Source of the DNA: Streptomyces sp. ADI95-17
GTDB lineage: Bacteria; Actinomycetota; Actinomycetes; Streptomycetales; Streptomycetaceae
Length of the DNA: 44,920 nucleotides
Assembly: GCF_003846175.1 (NCBI RefSeq)
Contig: NZ_ML123046.1
Coordinates: 278,867 to 323,786 of the forward strand
Direction of reading: 5' to 3'
In this document: one piece after another, positions 1-9,714 of the stretch
How positions within the stretch are numbered: the first letter of the stretch is position 1
Layout of the letters: each line of letters begins with the position of its first letter
Position numbers and translations under genes: made by a program
The notes under the pieces: model-generated
Databases searched by the model: none
What the model saw: the letters and a program-made list of their open reading frames with translations, nothing else
Told to the model about the DNA's origin: nothing

Positions 1-1088
1 CCCCCGACGCGCCCGCGCCCACCGCCCCGCCGGTCGCTGCCCCGCCCGCTGTCACAGCTCCACCCGTCGCTGCCCCGCCAGCCGCCACCACGCCCGCGCC
101 CACCGCCCCAGCCGCCGCTGCCCCGCCGCGCCCCGAGCAGCCGCCGGCCGTGACCCGTCGGCGGCCCGTCGGCGCCGTGGACCTCACCCCGCGCCCCGGA
201 GCCGTCCCGCCGCAGGCCGGACCGGCGCCCGTCTTCCCGCACGTCTACCAGCAGCCGCAGCACCCGCCGTACGTCCTGCCCCGCCCCGAGACGCCCGCCG
301 AGACCACCACCCGGCTGCGCCCGATCCGTACCCGCCACCCCGCCAGGACCGCGACCGCCGCGGCCTGTGTCGTGCTCGGGCTCGGACTGATCGGAGGCGC
401 GGCCACCGGCGCCTGGCTCACCAGCGACTCCTCGGCCGACGCCGCCGCCCACAGCACCTACACCGTGGGCCGCTCCGCCTGGCACAGCGTCCCCGTGGAC
501 ACCCTCTTCCCCCGCACCCTGACCGGAGACGGAGCGGGACCCGGCGGCGCCGACCGCGTCTGGAACCGGATCGCCGTCGCCCCGGACAGCGGCTGCCGGG
601 CCGGCCTGGACCCGCTGCTGGCCCGGACCCTCGGCCCGGTCGGCTGCGCACGCATGCTCCGCGCCACCTACACCGACGCCACCGCCAGCAGCGTCACCAC
701 GGTCGGGCTGATCTTCACCGAGGGCGACGAAGCGGCGATGAAGGCGCTGAACACCCGCTTCACCGCCCAGCACCTCGGCCGGCGCACCGACCTGATGCCC
801 CGCACCTACCCCGTCAAGGGCACGGCCGCCGCCGGATTCGGCGACCGGCAGCGCGCCAGCTGGACCGTCCGCGTACTGACCGACGTGCCCGTCGTCGCGT
901 TCGCCGTGTCCGGCTTCGCCGACGGGCGCACCGTCACCGACCCGCAGCCCGTCGACCGGGCCATGGTCGCGAACGCCACGACGGCCGCCGCCCAGGCCGG
1001 GCTCGGCAACGACGCCAAGGGCATCGCCGACCGGATCGAGCGCGGTCTGCGCAGGACCGTCACCGACCTCACGGAGAAGCCGGAATGA
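1..1088 (+). CDS. Pro/Ala-rich single-pass membrane protein, 5'-truncated by the window edge
   Basis: The frame is open to the left edge, so the true start lies outside; the first visible in-frame GTG is at 150. The N-terminal part (about 100 residues including the stretch before 150) is low-complexity Pro/Ala with PxxP units and is probably cytoplasmic. One transmembrane helix follows (nt about 348-419, containing CVVLGLGLIGGAATGAWL). The remaining ~220 residues should be extracytoplasmic and contain two cysteines (149 and 166 counted from the GTG) that could form a disulfide. I do not recognise this domain. The last codons overlap the start of the downstream subtilisin (ATGA), so the two are translationally coupled and probably act together at the cell surface, for example as protease and partner or substrate; that role is inference. 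Confidence 0.75.
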   Translation, partial: PDAPAPTAPPVAAPPAVTAPPVAAPPAATTPAPTAPAAAAPPRPEQPPAVTRRRPVGAVDLTPRPGAVPPQAGPAPVFPHVYQQPQHPPYVLPRPETPAETTTRLRPIRTRHPARTATAAACVVLGLGLIGGAATGAWLTSDSSADAAAHSTYTVGRSAWHSVPVDTLFPRTLTGDGAGPGGADRVWNRIAVAPDSGCRAGLDPLLARTLGPVGCARMLRATYTDATASSVTTVGLIFTEGDEAAMKALNTRFTAQHLGRRTDLMPRTYPVKGTAAAGFGDRQRASWTVRVLTDVPVVAFAVSGFADGRTVTDPQPVDRAMVANATTAAAQAGLGNDAKGIADRIERGLRRTVTDLTEKPE

Positions 1089-2281
1089 GCCGCCGCACCC
1101 GCCGCCACCGCGCCCTGGGCGCGGTCTGCGCCGCCACCGCGTTCGCGCTCCTGCCCGCGACACCGGCCCGTGCCGACGCCATCCGGGACCAGCAGTGGGG
1201 CCTCCAGACACTCCACACCGACCAGGCGTGGCGGACCACCAAGGGCCGGGGCATCACCGTCGCCGTCGTCGACACCGGGGTCGACGGCAACCTGCCCGAT
1301 CTGACCGGCCAAGTACTGCCCGGCAAGGACATGATCGGCTTCGGTGCCCGCCGCGGCGATCGCTCCTGGGCCCGCCACGGCACTGCGATGGCAGGCATCA
1401 TCGCAGGTCACGGCCATGGGGCGGGACGCGATGACGGGGTCCTCGGCATCGCGCCCGAGGCGAGGATCCTTCCGGTCCGGGTGATCCTCGAAGCCTCCGA
1501 CCCGTCCCGCGCCAAGGCCCGGGAATCACGCGGCACGGCCCTCGCCGACGGCATCCGCTGGGCCGCCGACCACGGCGCCGACGTCATCAACCTCTCGCTC
1601 GGCGACGACAGCAAGTCCGCGCACCCCGAGCCCGGCGAGGACGCCGCCATCCAGTACGCGCTGAAGAAGGGGGCCGTCGTCGTCGCCTCCGCGGGCAACG
1701 GCGGCGAGAAGGGCGACCACATCTCGTACCCCGCCGCCTACCCCGGCGTGATCGCGGTCGCCGCCGTCGACCGGTACGGCACCCACGCCGCGTTCTCCAC
1801 CCGCCGCTGGTACGCCACCGTCAGCGCACCCGGGGTCGACATCGTCGTCGCCGCACCCGACCAGCAGTACTACGTGGAGTGGGGCACCTCCGCCGCCTCC
1901 GCGTTCGTCTCCGGCGCCGTCGCCCTGGTCCGTGCCGCGCACCCGGGGCTCTCGCCCGCCCAGATCAAGAAGCTCCTCGCGGACACGGCCCGCGGCGCCC
2001 CGGCGTCCGGCCGGGACGACGCCCGCGGGTACGGCATCGTCGACCCCGCCGCGGCCATCGAGGCCGGCGCCCAGCTCCGCCCCGCCGGTCTGCGCGCCGA
2101 ATCCACCGGGGCCGGCTACCGGAAGCGCTACTTCGGCGCCGGTCCCACCCCCGAGCACCACGAGAGCAGCCCCGCGGGCTGGCTAGCGGCCGGCGCGGGC
2201 GGCCTCGGAGCGGTGCTGCTGGCCCTGGCCGTGGTGCTCTGGCGCGACAGGGGCCGCGGCCCGTTCTCCGTACGGGGCTGA
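1085..2281 (+). CDS. Membrane-anchored S8 subtilisin-like serine protease (mycosin type)
   Basis: Secreted serine endopeptidase of the subtilase family, 398 aa. A signal peptide occupies about residues 1-31 (arginine-rich start, hydrophobic core, cleavage near ARA-DA). The triad is visible: Asp63 in VVDTGVDG, His98 in RHGTAMAG, Ser269 in GTSAASAF, with oxyanion Asn205 in SAGNGG. A C-terminal hydrophobic helix (about 368-388) followed by a short Arg-rich tail anchors it with the catalytic domain outside. This architecture (signal peptide, S8 domain, C-terminal anchor) is that of mycosins, the proteases of type VII secretion loci, but no WXG100 or EccC gene is visible here, so that link is not shown. 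Its start overlaps the upstream membrane-protein gene by 4 nt. The last codons run into the tandem repeat at 2268. Confidence 0.93.
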   Translation: MSRRTRRHRALGAVCAATAFALLPATPARADAIRDQQWGLQTLHTDQAWRTTKGRGITVAVVDTGVDGNLPDLTGQVLPGKDMIGFGARRGDRSWARHGTAMAGIIAGHGHGAGRDDGVLGIAPEARILPVRVILEASDPSRAKARESRGTALADGIRWAADHGADVINLSLGDDSKSAHPEPGEDAAIQYALKKGAVVVASAGNGGEKGDHISYPAAYPGVIAVAAVDRYGTHAAFSTRRWYATVSAPGVDIVVAAPDQQYYVEWGTSAASAFVSGAVALVRAAHPGLSPAQIKKLLADTARGAPASGRDDARGYGIVDPAAAIEAGAQLRPAGLRAESTGAGYRKRYFGAGPTPEHHESSPAGWLAAGAGGLGAVLLALAVVLWRDRGRGPFSVRG

Positions 2282-2380
2282 CCGCTCCTCGCGACGGGGA
2301 CCGCGGCCCCTGCCTCCGTACGGGGCCGACCGTTCCTCGCGACGGGGACCGCGGCCCCTGCCTCCGTACGGGGCCGACCC
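2268..2380. repeat. 48-bp tandem repeat, about 2.4 copies, between convergent genes
   Basis: Units start at 2268, 2316 and 2364 (the last partial), each opening with CCGTACGGGGC. Copies 1 and 2 differ at only a few positions. Each full unit contains a GGGG-A-CCGCGG-CCCC fold-back. The stretch just before copy 1 (about 2243-2267, the last codons of the protease) is a diverged further copy, so the array looks like duplication of the 3' end of the gene. Lying between convergent genes, the hairpins may also stop transcription from both sides. Confidence 0.85.
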
Positions 2381-2388
2381 GCTCCGGC

Positions 2389-3102
2389 TCACCGCGCCCT
2401 GCCGAACACCCCCACCGCCGCCTTCGCCACCGCCTCGACCAGCGCGATCCCCGACTCCTTCGTCGGCTGCCCGTCCGAGAGCACCGCCACCAGGCAGGTG
2501 CGCCCGTCGGCCCGGACCCGGCCGATGCTGTTGATGTCCCACAGCCCGGTCGTCGTCCGTGGCATCCAGCCGTTCTTCAGCGCCCAGCGGTCGCCCGCCG
2601 CCGACACCCCCCACCGCTGACCGGCCTCGACCCGCTCCATCAGCCCCCGCAGACACGCACGGGACTCCTCGTTCAGCTCCGACTCCGTGCCGAACACCGC
2701 CCGCAACAGCGTCAGCCGGTCCGCCGCCGTGGTCCTGGTCAGCCCCCAGGCATGCGCCGCCGTCGTCCCGGTCAGGCCCAGGCGGGCATTGGCCGCGTCG
2801 AGCGCCGCCGGACCGCCGATCTCCCGCAGCAGCACGGTGGTGCGGGCGTTGTCGCTCCGCTCGATCATGGCGGCGGCGCACTCGCGCTCGACCGCGGTGA
2901 GCGCGCGCCCCTCGTCCTGGGCGATCAGCAGCAGCGCCGCGACCAGATCCACCTTGACGACACTCGCGGTGTCGAACGAACCGTCCCCGTGGACCGCCCG
3001 TGCCCCGCTGCCGGTGTCCAGCACGGCGACCGACACCCGCACACCGTCCGCACCGGCCGTCAGCGGCTCCACCGCCGCGGTCAGCGCCGTGTCGAGATCC
3101 AC
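2389..3102 (-). CDS. Class A beta-lactamase-like serine hydrolase
   Basis: Predicted serine acyl-enzyme hydrolase of the penicillin-binding/beta-lactamase fold, 237 aa from the GTG at 3102. The three active-site elements are in order: SxxK as SVVK (Ser47, Lys50), SDN at 83-85, and KNG (175-177) in the KTG position. The beta-lactamase omega-loop Glu/Asn pair is not convincingly present, so hydrolysis of antibiotics is not implied; it may be a peptidase or esterase. The start at 3102 is chosen because GAGGAG lies 6 nt upstream. A GTG at 3186 would extend it by 28 residues but lacks a ribosome site and runs towards the promoter of the divergent gene. No signal peptide is visible from either start, which is unusual for this family. 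Confidence 0.8.
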   Translation of the reverse strand: MDLDTALTAAVEPLTAGADGVRVSVAVLDTGSGARAVHGDGSFDTASVVKVDLVAALLLIAQDEGRALTAVERECAAAMIERSDNARTTVLLREIGGPAALDAANARLGLTGTTAAHAWGLTRTTAADRLTLLRAVFGTESELNEESRACLRGLMERVEAGQRWGVSAAGDRWALKNGWMPRTTTGLWDINSIGRVRADGRTCLVAVLSDGQPTKESGIALVEAVAKAAVGVFGRAR

Positions 3103-3197
3103 CTCCGGCTCCTCACCCTCCGTCGCCGTGACCCGGTCGGTCCGGCGGCCGGTACGGACGATACGGACCTGTCGACGGGACGGCACGGCCCAGGCAC

Positions 3198-3203
3198 TAG
3201 GCT
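3198..3203 (+). promoter_or_regulatory. -10 TAGGCT of a leaderless promoter for the SseB gene
   Basis: TAGGCT lies 6 nt before the GTG at 3210, so transcription should begin at or next to the start codon. No Shine-Dalgarno sequence precedes the GTG. Confidence 0.55.
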
Positions 3204-3209
3204 CGCCCC

Positions 3210-3938
3210 GTGGCGCAGAAGAACATTCCGGACCCCGGATACTCCGACGACGACGGCACGGCCGACCCGGCACTGACGACGGCACTGGCCGCCTGGGCCG
3301 AGGACCGCAAGGCCGTCGGCCCGGTGCTCGAAGCCCTCAGGGGCGCCCGGCTCCTCGTCCCGGTCGTCGCCGTGCTGGGGGAGGTGGAGGAGGACGAGAA
3401 CGGACTGCGTCGTGAGAAGACCAGTGACATGGCCGTTCCCACGCTCCGGGCCGGGGGCCGCCGGGCCCTGCCCGCCTTCACCTCGACCGACTCACTGGCC
3501 CGCTGGGATCCGCAGGCCCGCCCCGTCGCCGTACCCATGCACCAGGCACTGCAGGCCGCCGCGCACGAGAAGGCGGACACGGTCGTCCTCGACCTCGCCG
3601 GCCCGGTCGCGTTCGAGCTGACCGGCTCCGCGCTGCTCGCCCTCGCCGAGGGCCGCACCAGCGCCGACCCGCTGGACGACCCCGCCGTCACCTCGGCGGT
3701 ACGGAACGCGGTCGCCGCCGAACCCGCGGTGCTCCGGGCCCACCTCGGACCGGGCCGGGCCGACGGCACCCTCGCCCTGGTACTCGCCCCCGGCACCGAG
3801 CCCGCCGAGGCGGCCCGCCGGGTCGCGGACGCGCTGGCGGCCGACGAGGTCCTGCGCGCCCGCCTGGTGCGCGGCCTGGATCTGGCGCTGCTCCCGGCCG
3901 ACGCCGCCGCCCCGGGAGAGCCGCTCTTCACGCGCTGA
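3210..3938 (+). CDS. SseB family protein
   Basis: 242-aa soluble protein with the SseB N-terminal domain. Recognisable elements are the LRGARLLVPVVAVLGEVEED block (about 45-64), a TSDMAVPTLRAGGRRALPAFT segment in two parts (about 72-92) and a second SseB-like region with VLDLAGPVAFELT (about 125-137). In enterobacteria SseB is an enhanced serine sensitivity protein; in actinomycetes the role is unknown. It starts with GTG directly behind a TAGGCT -10 element and has no ribosome site, so it is probably translated from a leaderless mRNA. Its 3' end faces the DUF1844 gene across a strong shared terminator. The gene order SseB-DUF1844-infC is common in Streptomyces, which supports the call. Confidence 0.88.
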   Translation: MAQKNIPDPGYSDDDGTADPALTTALAAWAEDRKAVGPVLEALRGARLLVPVVAVLGEVEEDENGLRREKTSDMAVPTLRAGGRRALPAFTSTDSLARWDPQARPVAVPMHQALQAAAHEKADTVVLDLAGPVAFELTGSALLALAEGRTSADPLDDPAVTSAVRNAVAAEPAVLRAHLGPGRADGTLALVLAPGTEPAEAARRVADALAADEVLRARLVRGLDLALLPADAAAPGEPLFTR

Positions 3939-3955
3939 TCGCGCCGCACGCAAAG

Positions 3956-3985
3956 GAGTCCCCTGCCCGTCCGGGCAGGGGACTC
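3956..3985. terminator. Bidirectional terminator hairpin
   Basis: Perfect 14-bp arms (GAGTCCCCTGCCCG and its complement) around a TC loop lie between the convergent SseB and DUF1844 genes. There is no clear T-tract, as is usual in Streptomyces. Confidence 0.8.
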
Positions 3986-4022
3986 AGCAGTTTCGCGGGA
4001 ACGCAGAAGGAGAGGGAGGGGC

Positions 4023-4385
4023 TCAGCCGAAGACGGGGCCGGTGTACTTCTCGCCGGGGCCCTGACCGGGCTCGTCCGGTACGAGCGACGCCTCGCGGAA
4101 CGCGAGCTGCAGCGACTTCAGGCCGTCCCGCAGCGGGGCCGCGTGGAAGGAGCTGATCTCGGTGGCGCTGCCGTCCAGCAGACCGGCCAGCGCGTGCACC
4201 AGCTTGCGGGCCTCGTCGAGGTCCTTGTGCTCGTCGCCGTCCTCGGTCAGCCCGAGCTTCACGGCGGCGGCGCTCATCAGATTGACCGCGACCGTGACGA
4301 TCACCTCGACCGCGGGCACCTCCGCGATGTCGCGGGTCATGTCGTCGAAGCCGGGGGAATCACTGGTGGGGGTCGCGTCACTCAT
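4023..4385 (-). CDS. DUF1844 domain-containing protein
   Basis: 120-aa acidic cytoplasmic protein of the DUF1844 family, function unknown. The core reads VEVIVTVAVNLMSAAAVKLG (about 26-45), followed by a DLDEARKLVHALAGLLDG helix and a C-terminal LRDGLKSLQLAFREAS helix. DUF1844 genes sit next to infC throughout Streptomyces, divergently transcribed as here, which hints at a link with translation but proves nothing. On its own strand a TATCGT -10 hexamer (plus-strand 4393-4398) ends 7 nt before the ATG and no ribosome site is present, so the mRNA is probably leaderless. Confidence 0.9.
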   Translation of the reverse strand: MSDATPTSDSPGFDDMTRDIAEVPAVEVIVTVAVNLMSAAAVKLGLTEDGDEHKDLDEARKLVHALAGLLDGSATEISSFHAAPLRDGLKSLQLAFREASLVPDEPGQGPGEKYTGPVFG

Positions 4386-4392
4386 GCGCCAT

Positions 4393-4398
4393 ACGATA
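4393..4398 (-). promoter_or_regulatory. -10 TATCGT of the DUF1844 gene
   Basis: TATCGT on the minus strand is separated by 7 nt from the ATG at 4385, predicting a leaderless or near-leaderless transcript. Confidence 0.45.
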
Positions 4399-4447
4399 GG
4401 CCCACGCCGGAGCCGTCCCGTCCGCGGGAGCGGCGGGCGGGAGCCGG

Positions 4448-4477
4448 TTAGCGTCCGCCCGGGGGAGCTGCTAACCT
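4448..4477 (+). promoter_or_regulatory. Candidate infC operon promoter
   Basis: TTAGCG (4448-4453) and TAACCT (4472-4477) are 18 nt apart. Initiation near 4484 would give a leader of about 290 nt before infC. Rated from sequence match only. Confidence 0.35.
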
Positions 4478-4657
4478 TGTGTAACGACCGGCTGGGCAGC
4501 TATGTGCCCGGCCCACAAGTGGAGGCTCCGATCTCCCACCTGACCGTCCCCCGGGACGGCGGGTCATCCGGTCAGGCGGTGGCCATCGTTCCGTACGGAC
4601 GATGGGACCGCCCGATGCGCCCCGCGGTTGACCGTGGTGGTTCCGGTTGTTCCAGGA

Positions 4658-4691
4658 GCCCCGCCTGTGTCCCGTCCGGGGCATTTTTATT
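4658..4691 (+). terminator. Candidate attenuator in the infC leader
   Basis: A GCCCCG/CGGGGC stem (4658-4663 with 4677-4682) is followed at once by ATTTTTATT (4683-4691), a rare T-rich run for this genome. The layout is that of an intrinsic terminator inside the leader, about 80 nt before infC. A nested CCCG/CGGG pairing (4671-4680) excludes the main stem and could act as the alternative fold. The 387 nt from 4386 to 4772 hold no convincing gene. Further hairpins there are at 4544-4559 (CCGTCCC/GGGACGG) and around 4586-4604. Confidence 0.4.
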
Positions 4692-4761
4692 GCACTGGTG
4701 CGGTTGGTCTCACGAAACAGACGTTACGTGGCTGTCCGCCAGGCGGCCGCGTGGTGCTACC

Positions 4762-4775
4762 GAGGAGGATCCATC
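4762..4775 (+). promoter_or_regulatory. infC: Ribosome binding site and non-canonical AUC start of infC
   Basis: GAGGAGG (4762-4768) is followed after 4 nt by ATC (4773-4775), which begins the conserved IF3 N-terminus ([11 protein letters not shown]). No ATG, GTG or TTG lies in frame between the ribosome site and this conserved segment. In-frame GTG (4728) and TTG (4647) exist upstream but have no ribosome site, and using them would translate the Shine-Dalgarno itself. Confidence 0.7.
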
Positions 4776-5426
4776 AGCGCCGAGCCCCGCATCAACGACC
4801 GGATTCGCGTTCCCGAGGTGCGACTTGTCGGTCCCAGCGGCGAGCAGGTCGGGATTGTTCCGCTTGCCAAGGCCCTGGAACTCGCACAGGAGTACGACCT
4901 CGACCTGGTCGAGGTGGCGGCGACCGCCCGTCCGCCCGTGTGCAAGCTCATGGACTACGGGAAGTTCAAGTACGAGTCGGCCATGAAGGCCCGTGAGGCG
5001 CGCAAGAACCAGGCGCACACGGTCATCAAGGAGATGAAGCTCCGGCCGAAGATCGACCCGCACGACTATGACACCAAGAAGGGTCACGTCGTCCGGTTCC
5101 TCAAGCAGGGCGACAAGGTCAAGATCACGATCATGTTCCGTGGTCGTGAGCAGTCCCGCCCCGAGCTGGGCTTCCGACTGCTCCAGCGTCTGGCTTCGGA
5201 CGTGGAGGAACTCGGCTTCATCGAGTCCAACCCGAAGCAGGACGGCCGGAACATGATCATGGTTCTGGGCCCGCACAAGAAGAAGACCGAAGCCATGGCC
5301 GAGGCCCGCGAGGCTCAGGCCGCCCGCAAGGCGGAGCGTCAGGGTTCCACCCCCGACGCCGAGGCCGCGGACGAGGTTGCCGAAGCGCAGCCCGAGGCTC
5401 CGGCCGAGACACCTTCCGAGGCCTGA
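4773..5426 (+). CDS. infC: Translation initiation factor IF-3
   Basis: IF-3 binds the 30S subunit, prevents premature joining of 50S and proofreads the start codon and initiator tRNA. From the AUC at 4773 the protein is 217 aa: IF3_N domain about 4-74 ([15 protein letters not shown], then the family motif [15 protein letters not shown]), lysine-rich linker, IF3_C domain about 82-170 ([29 protein letters not shown]), and an actinobacterial acidic Ala/Glu tail. I chose AUC because a strong GAGGAGG precedes it and the family N-terminus begins there; annotations using an in-frame upstream codon would add up to 42 unconserved residues. Rare AUU/AUC starts are known in infC of other bacteria and let IF-3 repress its own translation. 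It is first in the infC-rpmI-rplT operon. Confidence 0.96.
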   Translation: MSAEPRINDRIRVPEVRLVGPSGEQVGIVPLAKALELAQEYDLDLVEVAATARPPVCKLMDYGKFKYESAMKAREARKNQAHTVIKEMKLRPKIDPHDYDTKKGHVVRFLKQGDKVKITIMFRGREQSRPELGFRLLQRLASDVEELGFIESNPKQDGRNMIMVLGPHKKKTEAMAEAREAQAARKAERQGSTPDAEAADEVAEAQPEAPAETPSEA

Positions 5427-5432
5427 CCTCCA

Positions 5433-5455
5433 GGGGCCGCCATCCAGGCGGCCCC
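5433..5455 (+). other. Hairpin in the infC-rpmI spacer
   Basis: GGGGCCGCC-ATCCA-GGCGGCCCC forms a perfect 9-bp stem. It may be a partial terminator, a processing site, or an element tuning L35/L20 synthesis. Confidence 0.5.
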
Positions 5456-5547
5456 GGGTCACCCCGGAATTCCCACCAAGATCTGACGCCCCTGCTGCCC
5501 GGTGCCCGCACCGCGAGGGGCGCCACTGACGAGGAGAGAACGGCGCG

Positions 5548-5742
5548 ATGCCGAAGAACAAGACGCACAGCGGTGCCAGCAAGCGCTTCAAGATCACCGG
5601 CTCCGGCAAGGTGCTCCGTGAGCGCGCCGGCAAGCGCCACCTTCTTGAGCACAAGTCGTCCAAGAAGACCCGCTCGCTGACCGGCACGGTCGTAGTGGCT
5701 CCGTCCGACGCCAAGAAGATCAAGAAGCTTCTCGGCAAGTGA
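5548..5742 (+). CDS. rpmI: 50S ribosomal protein L35
   Basis: 64 aa, the normal length for bL35, a component of the large ribosomal subunit. It begins [20 protein letters not shown], and the family [14 protein letters not shown] segment is intact in the middle. It is strongly basic. The ATG is preceded by GAGGAG about 12 nt upstream. Its place between infC and rplT is the canonical order; expression is presumably from the infC promoter, modulated by hairpins on both sides (5433-5455 and 5750-5770). Confidence 0.98.
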   Translation: MPKNKTHSGASKRFKITGSGKVLRERAGKRHLLEHKSSKKTRSLTGTVVVAPSDAKKIKKLLGK

Positions 5743-5749
5743 GTTCGCG

Positions 5750-5770
5750 GCCCGCGGTGAATCCGCGGGC
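5750..5770 (+). other. Hairpin in the rpmI-rplT spacer
   Basis: GCCCGCGG-TGAAT-CCGCGGGC is an 8-bp perfect stem a few nt after the rpmI stop. In other bacteria L20 represses its operon by binding structured mRNA near rpmI; whether this hairpin does so is untested. Confidence 0.4.
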
Positions 5771-5855
5771 GGTGAATTCGAGACCGGGACCAATTCGTTT
5801 CCGGGCTGGGTGAGTCGACACCGCGAACACCAGCCCCGCTACAAGGAGTTAAAAA

Positions 5856-6239
5856 GTGGCACGCGTCAAGCGGGCAGTAAACGCTCACAAGAAGCGCCGG
5901 GCAATCCTCGAGCAGGCCAGCGGCTACCGCGGCCAGCGCTCCCGCCTGTACCGCAAGGCGAAGGAGCAGGTCACCCACTCCCTCGTCTACAACTACAACG
6001 ACCGCAAGAAGCGCAAGGGCGACTTCCGTCAGCTGTGGATCCAGCGCATCAACGCCGCTGCCCGCCAGAACGGCATGACGTACAACCGCCTCATCCAGGG
6101 TCTGAAGGCCGCCAACATCGAGGTGGACCGCAAGATCCTGGCCGAGCTCGCGGTCAACGACAGCAACGCGTTCGCCGCCCTCGTCGAGGTTGCCCAGAAG
6201 GCCCTCCCGAGCGACGTCAACGCCCCGAAGGCCGCCTGA
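5856..6239 (+). CDS. rplT: 50S ribosomal protein L20
   Basis: 127 aa bL20, an early-assembly 23S rRNA-binding protein and, in several bacteria, autogenous repressor of its operon. It begins at GTG with an AAGGAG ribosome site about 9 nt upstream and reads [20 protein letters not shown], the highly basic N-terminal extension that threads into the 50S core. The globular C-terminal half keeps the [22 protein letters not shown] signature. A strong hairpin terminator follows at 6263, closing the infC-rpmI-rplT unit. Confidence 0.98.
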   Translation: MARVKRAVNAHKKRRAILEQASGYRGQRSRLYRKAKEQVTHSLVYNYNDRKKRKGDFRQLWIQRINAAARQNGMTYNRLIQGLKAANIEVDRKILAELAVNDSNAFAALVEVAQKALPSDVNAPKAA

Positions 6240-6262
6240 TCCAGGTCGCACTGTCTTCCGTT

Positions 6263-6297
6263 CCGGACCCGCAGGCGCTCGCCGTCTGCGGGTCCGG
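6263..6297 (+). terminator. Terminator after rplT
   Basis: Perfect 12-bp arms CCGGACCCGCAG/CTGCGGGTCCGG (6263-6274 and 6286-6297) enclose an 11-nt loop. Confidence 0.8.
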
Positions 6298-6360
6298 TGC
6301 GTTGCACGACACGTTCCGTACGTCCGCCACCTCCGTACGCAGAGAGGCTCGCCGCCGACC

Positions 6361-7191
6361 ATGGGCACCCCCGAACTGATCTCCCCGCGATCGCCACGCG
6401 TCGCCGCCGCCCGGCGGCTGGCCAGGCGCAACTTCCGCGGCAAGGAGCGCAGGTTCATCGCCGAGGGGCCGCAGGCCGTGCGCGAGGCCGCCGAGCACCG
6501 CGGCAGCGACGGCGAGCCGACCCTGATCGAGCTGTTCGCCACCGTCGAGGCGGCCGAGCGGTACGCCGACATCGTCGCCGCCGCCCACGCGGCCGGCGCC
6601 CGGGTGCACCTCGCCGACGGCGAGGTGCTCGCCGATGTGTCGCAGACCGTCACCCCGCAGGGCCTGATCGGCGTCTGCCGCTTCCTCGACTCCCCGTTCG
6701 ACGCGATCCTCGCCGCGAAGCCGAAGCTGGTCGCCGTCCTCGCCCACGTGCGCGACCCCGGGAACGCCGGGACGGTGCTGCGCTGCGCCGACGCGGCGGG
6801 CGCCGACGCCGTCGTGCTCACCGACGCGTCGGTGGACCTCTACAACCCCAAGTCGGTCCGGGCGTCGGTCGGTTCGCTCTTCCACCTGCCGGTCGCCGTC
6901 GGCGTCCCGGTCGAGCGGGCCGTGCAGGGACTGCGGGCGGCGGGCGTACGGATTCTCGCCGCCGACGGCGCGGGCGACGACGACCTCGACGACGAACTCG
7001 ACGCGGGCACCATGGGCGGCCCGACCGCCTGGGTGTTCGGCAACGAGGCCTGGGGCCTGCCGGAGGAGACCCGGGCACTGGCCGACGCCGTGGTGCGGGT
7101 GCCCATCCACGGCAAGGCGGAGAGCCTCAACCTCGCGACGGCGGCAGCCGTATGCCTGTACGCCTCCGCGAGGGCCCAGCGCCCGCGGTGA
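6361..7191 (+). CDS. TrmH/SpoU family RNA 2'-O-ribose methyltransferase
   Basis: 276-aa SPOUT-class methyltransferase that transfers a methyl group from AdoMet to a ribose 2'-OH of rRNA or tRNA. It has an N-terminal substrate-binding region (about 1-110; RFIAEGPQAVREA is typical) and a C-terminal SpoU domain with motif 1 VRDPGNAGTVLRCADAAGA, motif 2 VFGNEAWGLPEE and motif 3 VRVPIHGKAESLNLATAAAV, which build the trefoil knot. The ATG at 6361 is chosen because the conserved N-terminus begins there. The position between rplT and pheS is conserved in actinobacteria and suggests a 23S rRNA target; the exact nucleotide cannot be told from sequence. Confidence 0.93.
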   Translation: MGTPELISPRSPRVAAARRLARRNFRGKERRFIAEGPQAVREAAEHRGSDGEPTLIELFATVEAAERYADIVAAAHAAGARVHLADGEVLADVSQTVTPQGLIGVCRFLDSPFDAILAAKPKLVAVLAHVRDPGNAGTVLRCADAAGADAVVLTDASVDLYNPKSVRASVGSLFHLPVAVGVPVERAVQGLRAAGVRILAADGAGDDDLDDELDAGTMGGPTAWVFGNEAWGLPEETRALADAVVRVPIHGKAESLNLATAAAVCLYASARAQRPR

Positions 7192-7225
7192 CATCGCAGG
7201 GTGTCGCCGGGTCACCGACGACTAG

Positions 7226-7231
7226 TAGGGT
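7226..7231 (+). promoter_or_regulatory. Candidate -10 TAGGGT for the histidine kinase gene
   Basis: TAGGGT lies 49 nt before the ATG at 7281 and would start a leader of about 43 nt containing the GAGAGG ribosome site. The -35 is weak. Confidence 0.35.
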
Positions 7232-7280
7232 GGCGAACTCGGGGGCCCACTGCACCGGTTCGAGAGGTGGGGTACGGGAT

Positions 7281-9713
<2,433 letters not shown>

Positions 9714-9714
<1 letters not shown>

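Noticed and set aside
2389..3102. ELN at residues 141-143 of the serine hydrolase as a beta-lactamase omega-loop motif
   Set aside because: It lies after the TT-x-LL helix, not between SDN and that helix, so the match is coincidental.
4710..6821. Very long open frame on the minus strand opposite infC-rplT-methyltransferase
   Set aside because: An antisense shadow caused by high G+C; no family motif, and the plus strand encodes unmistakable proteins.
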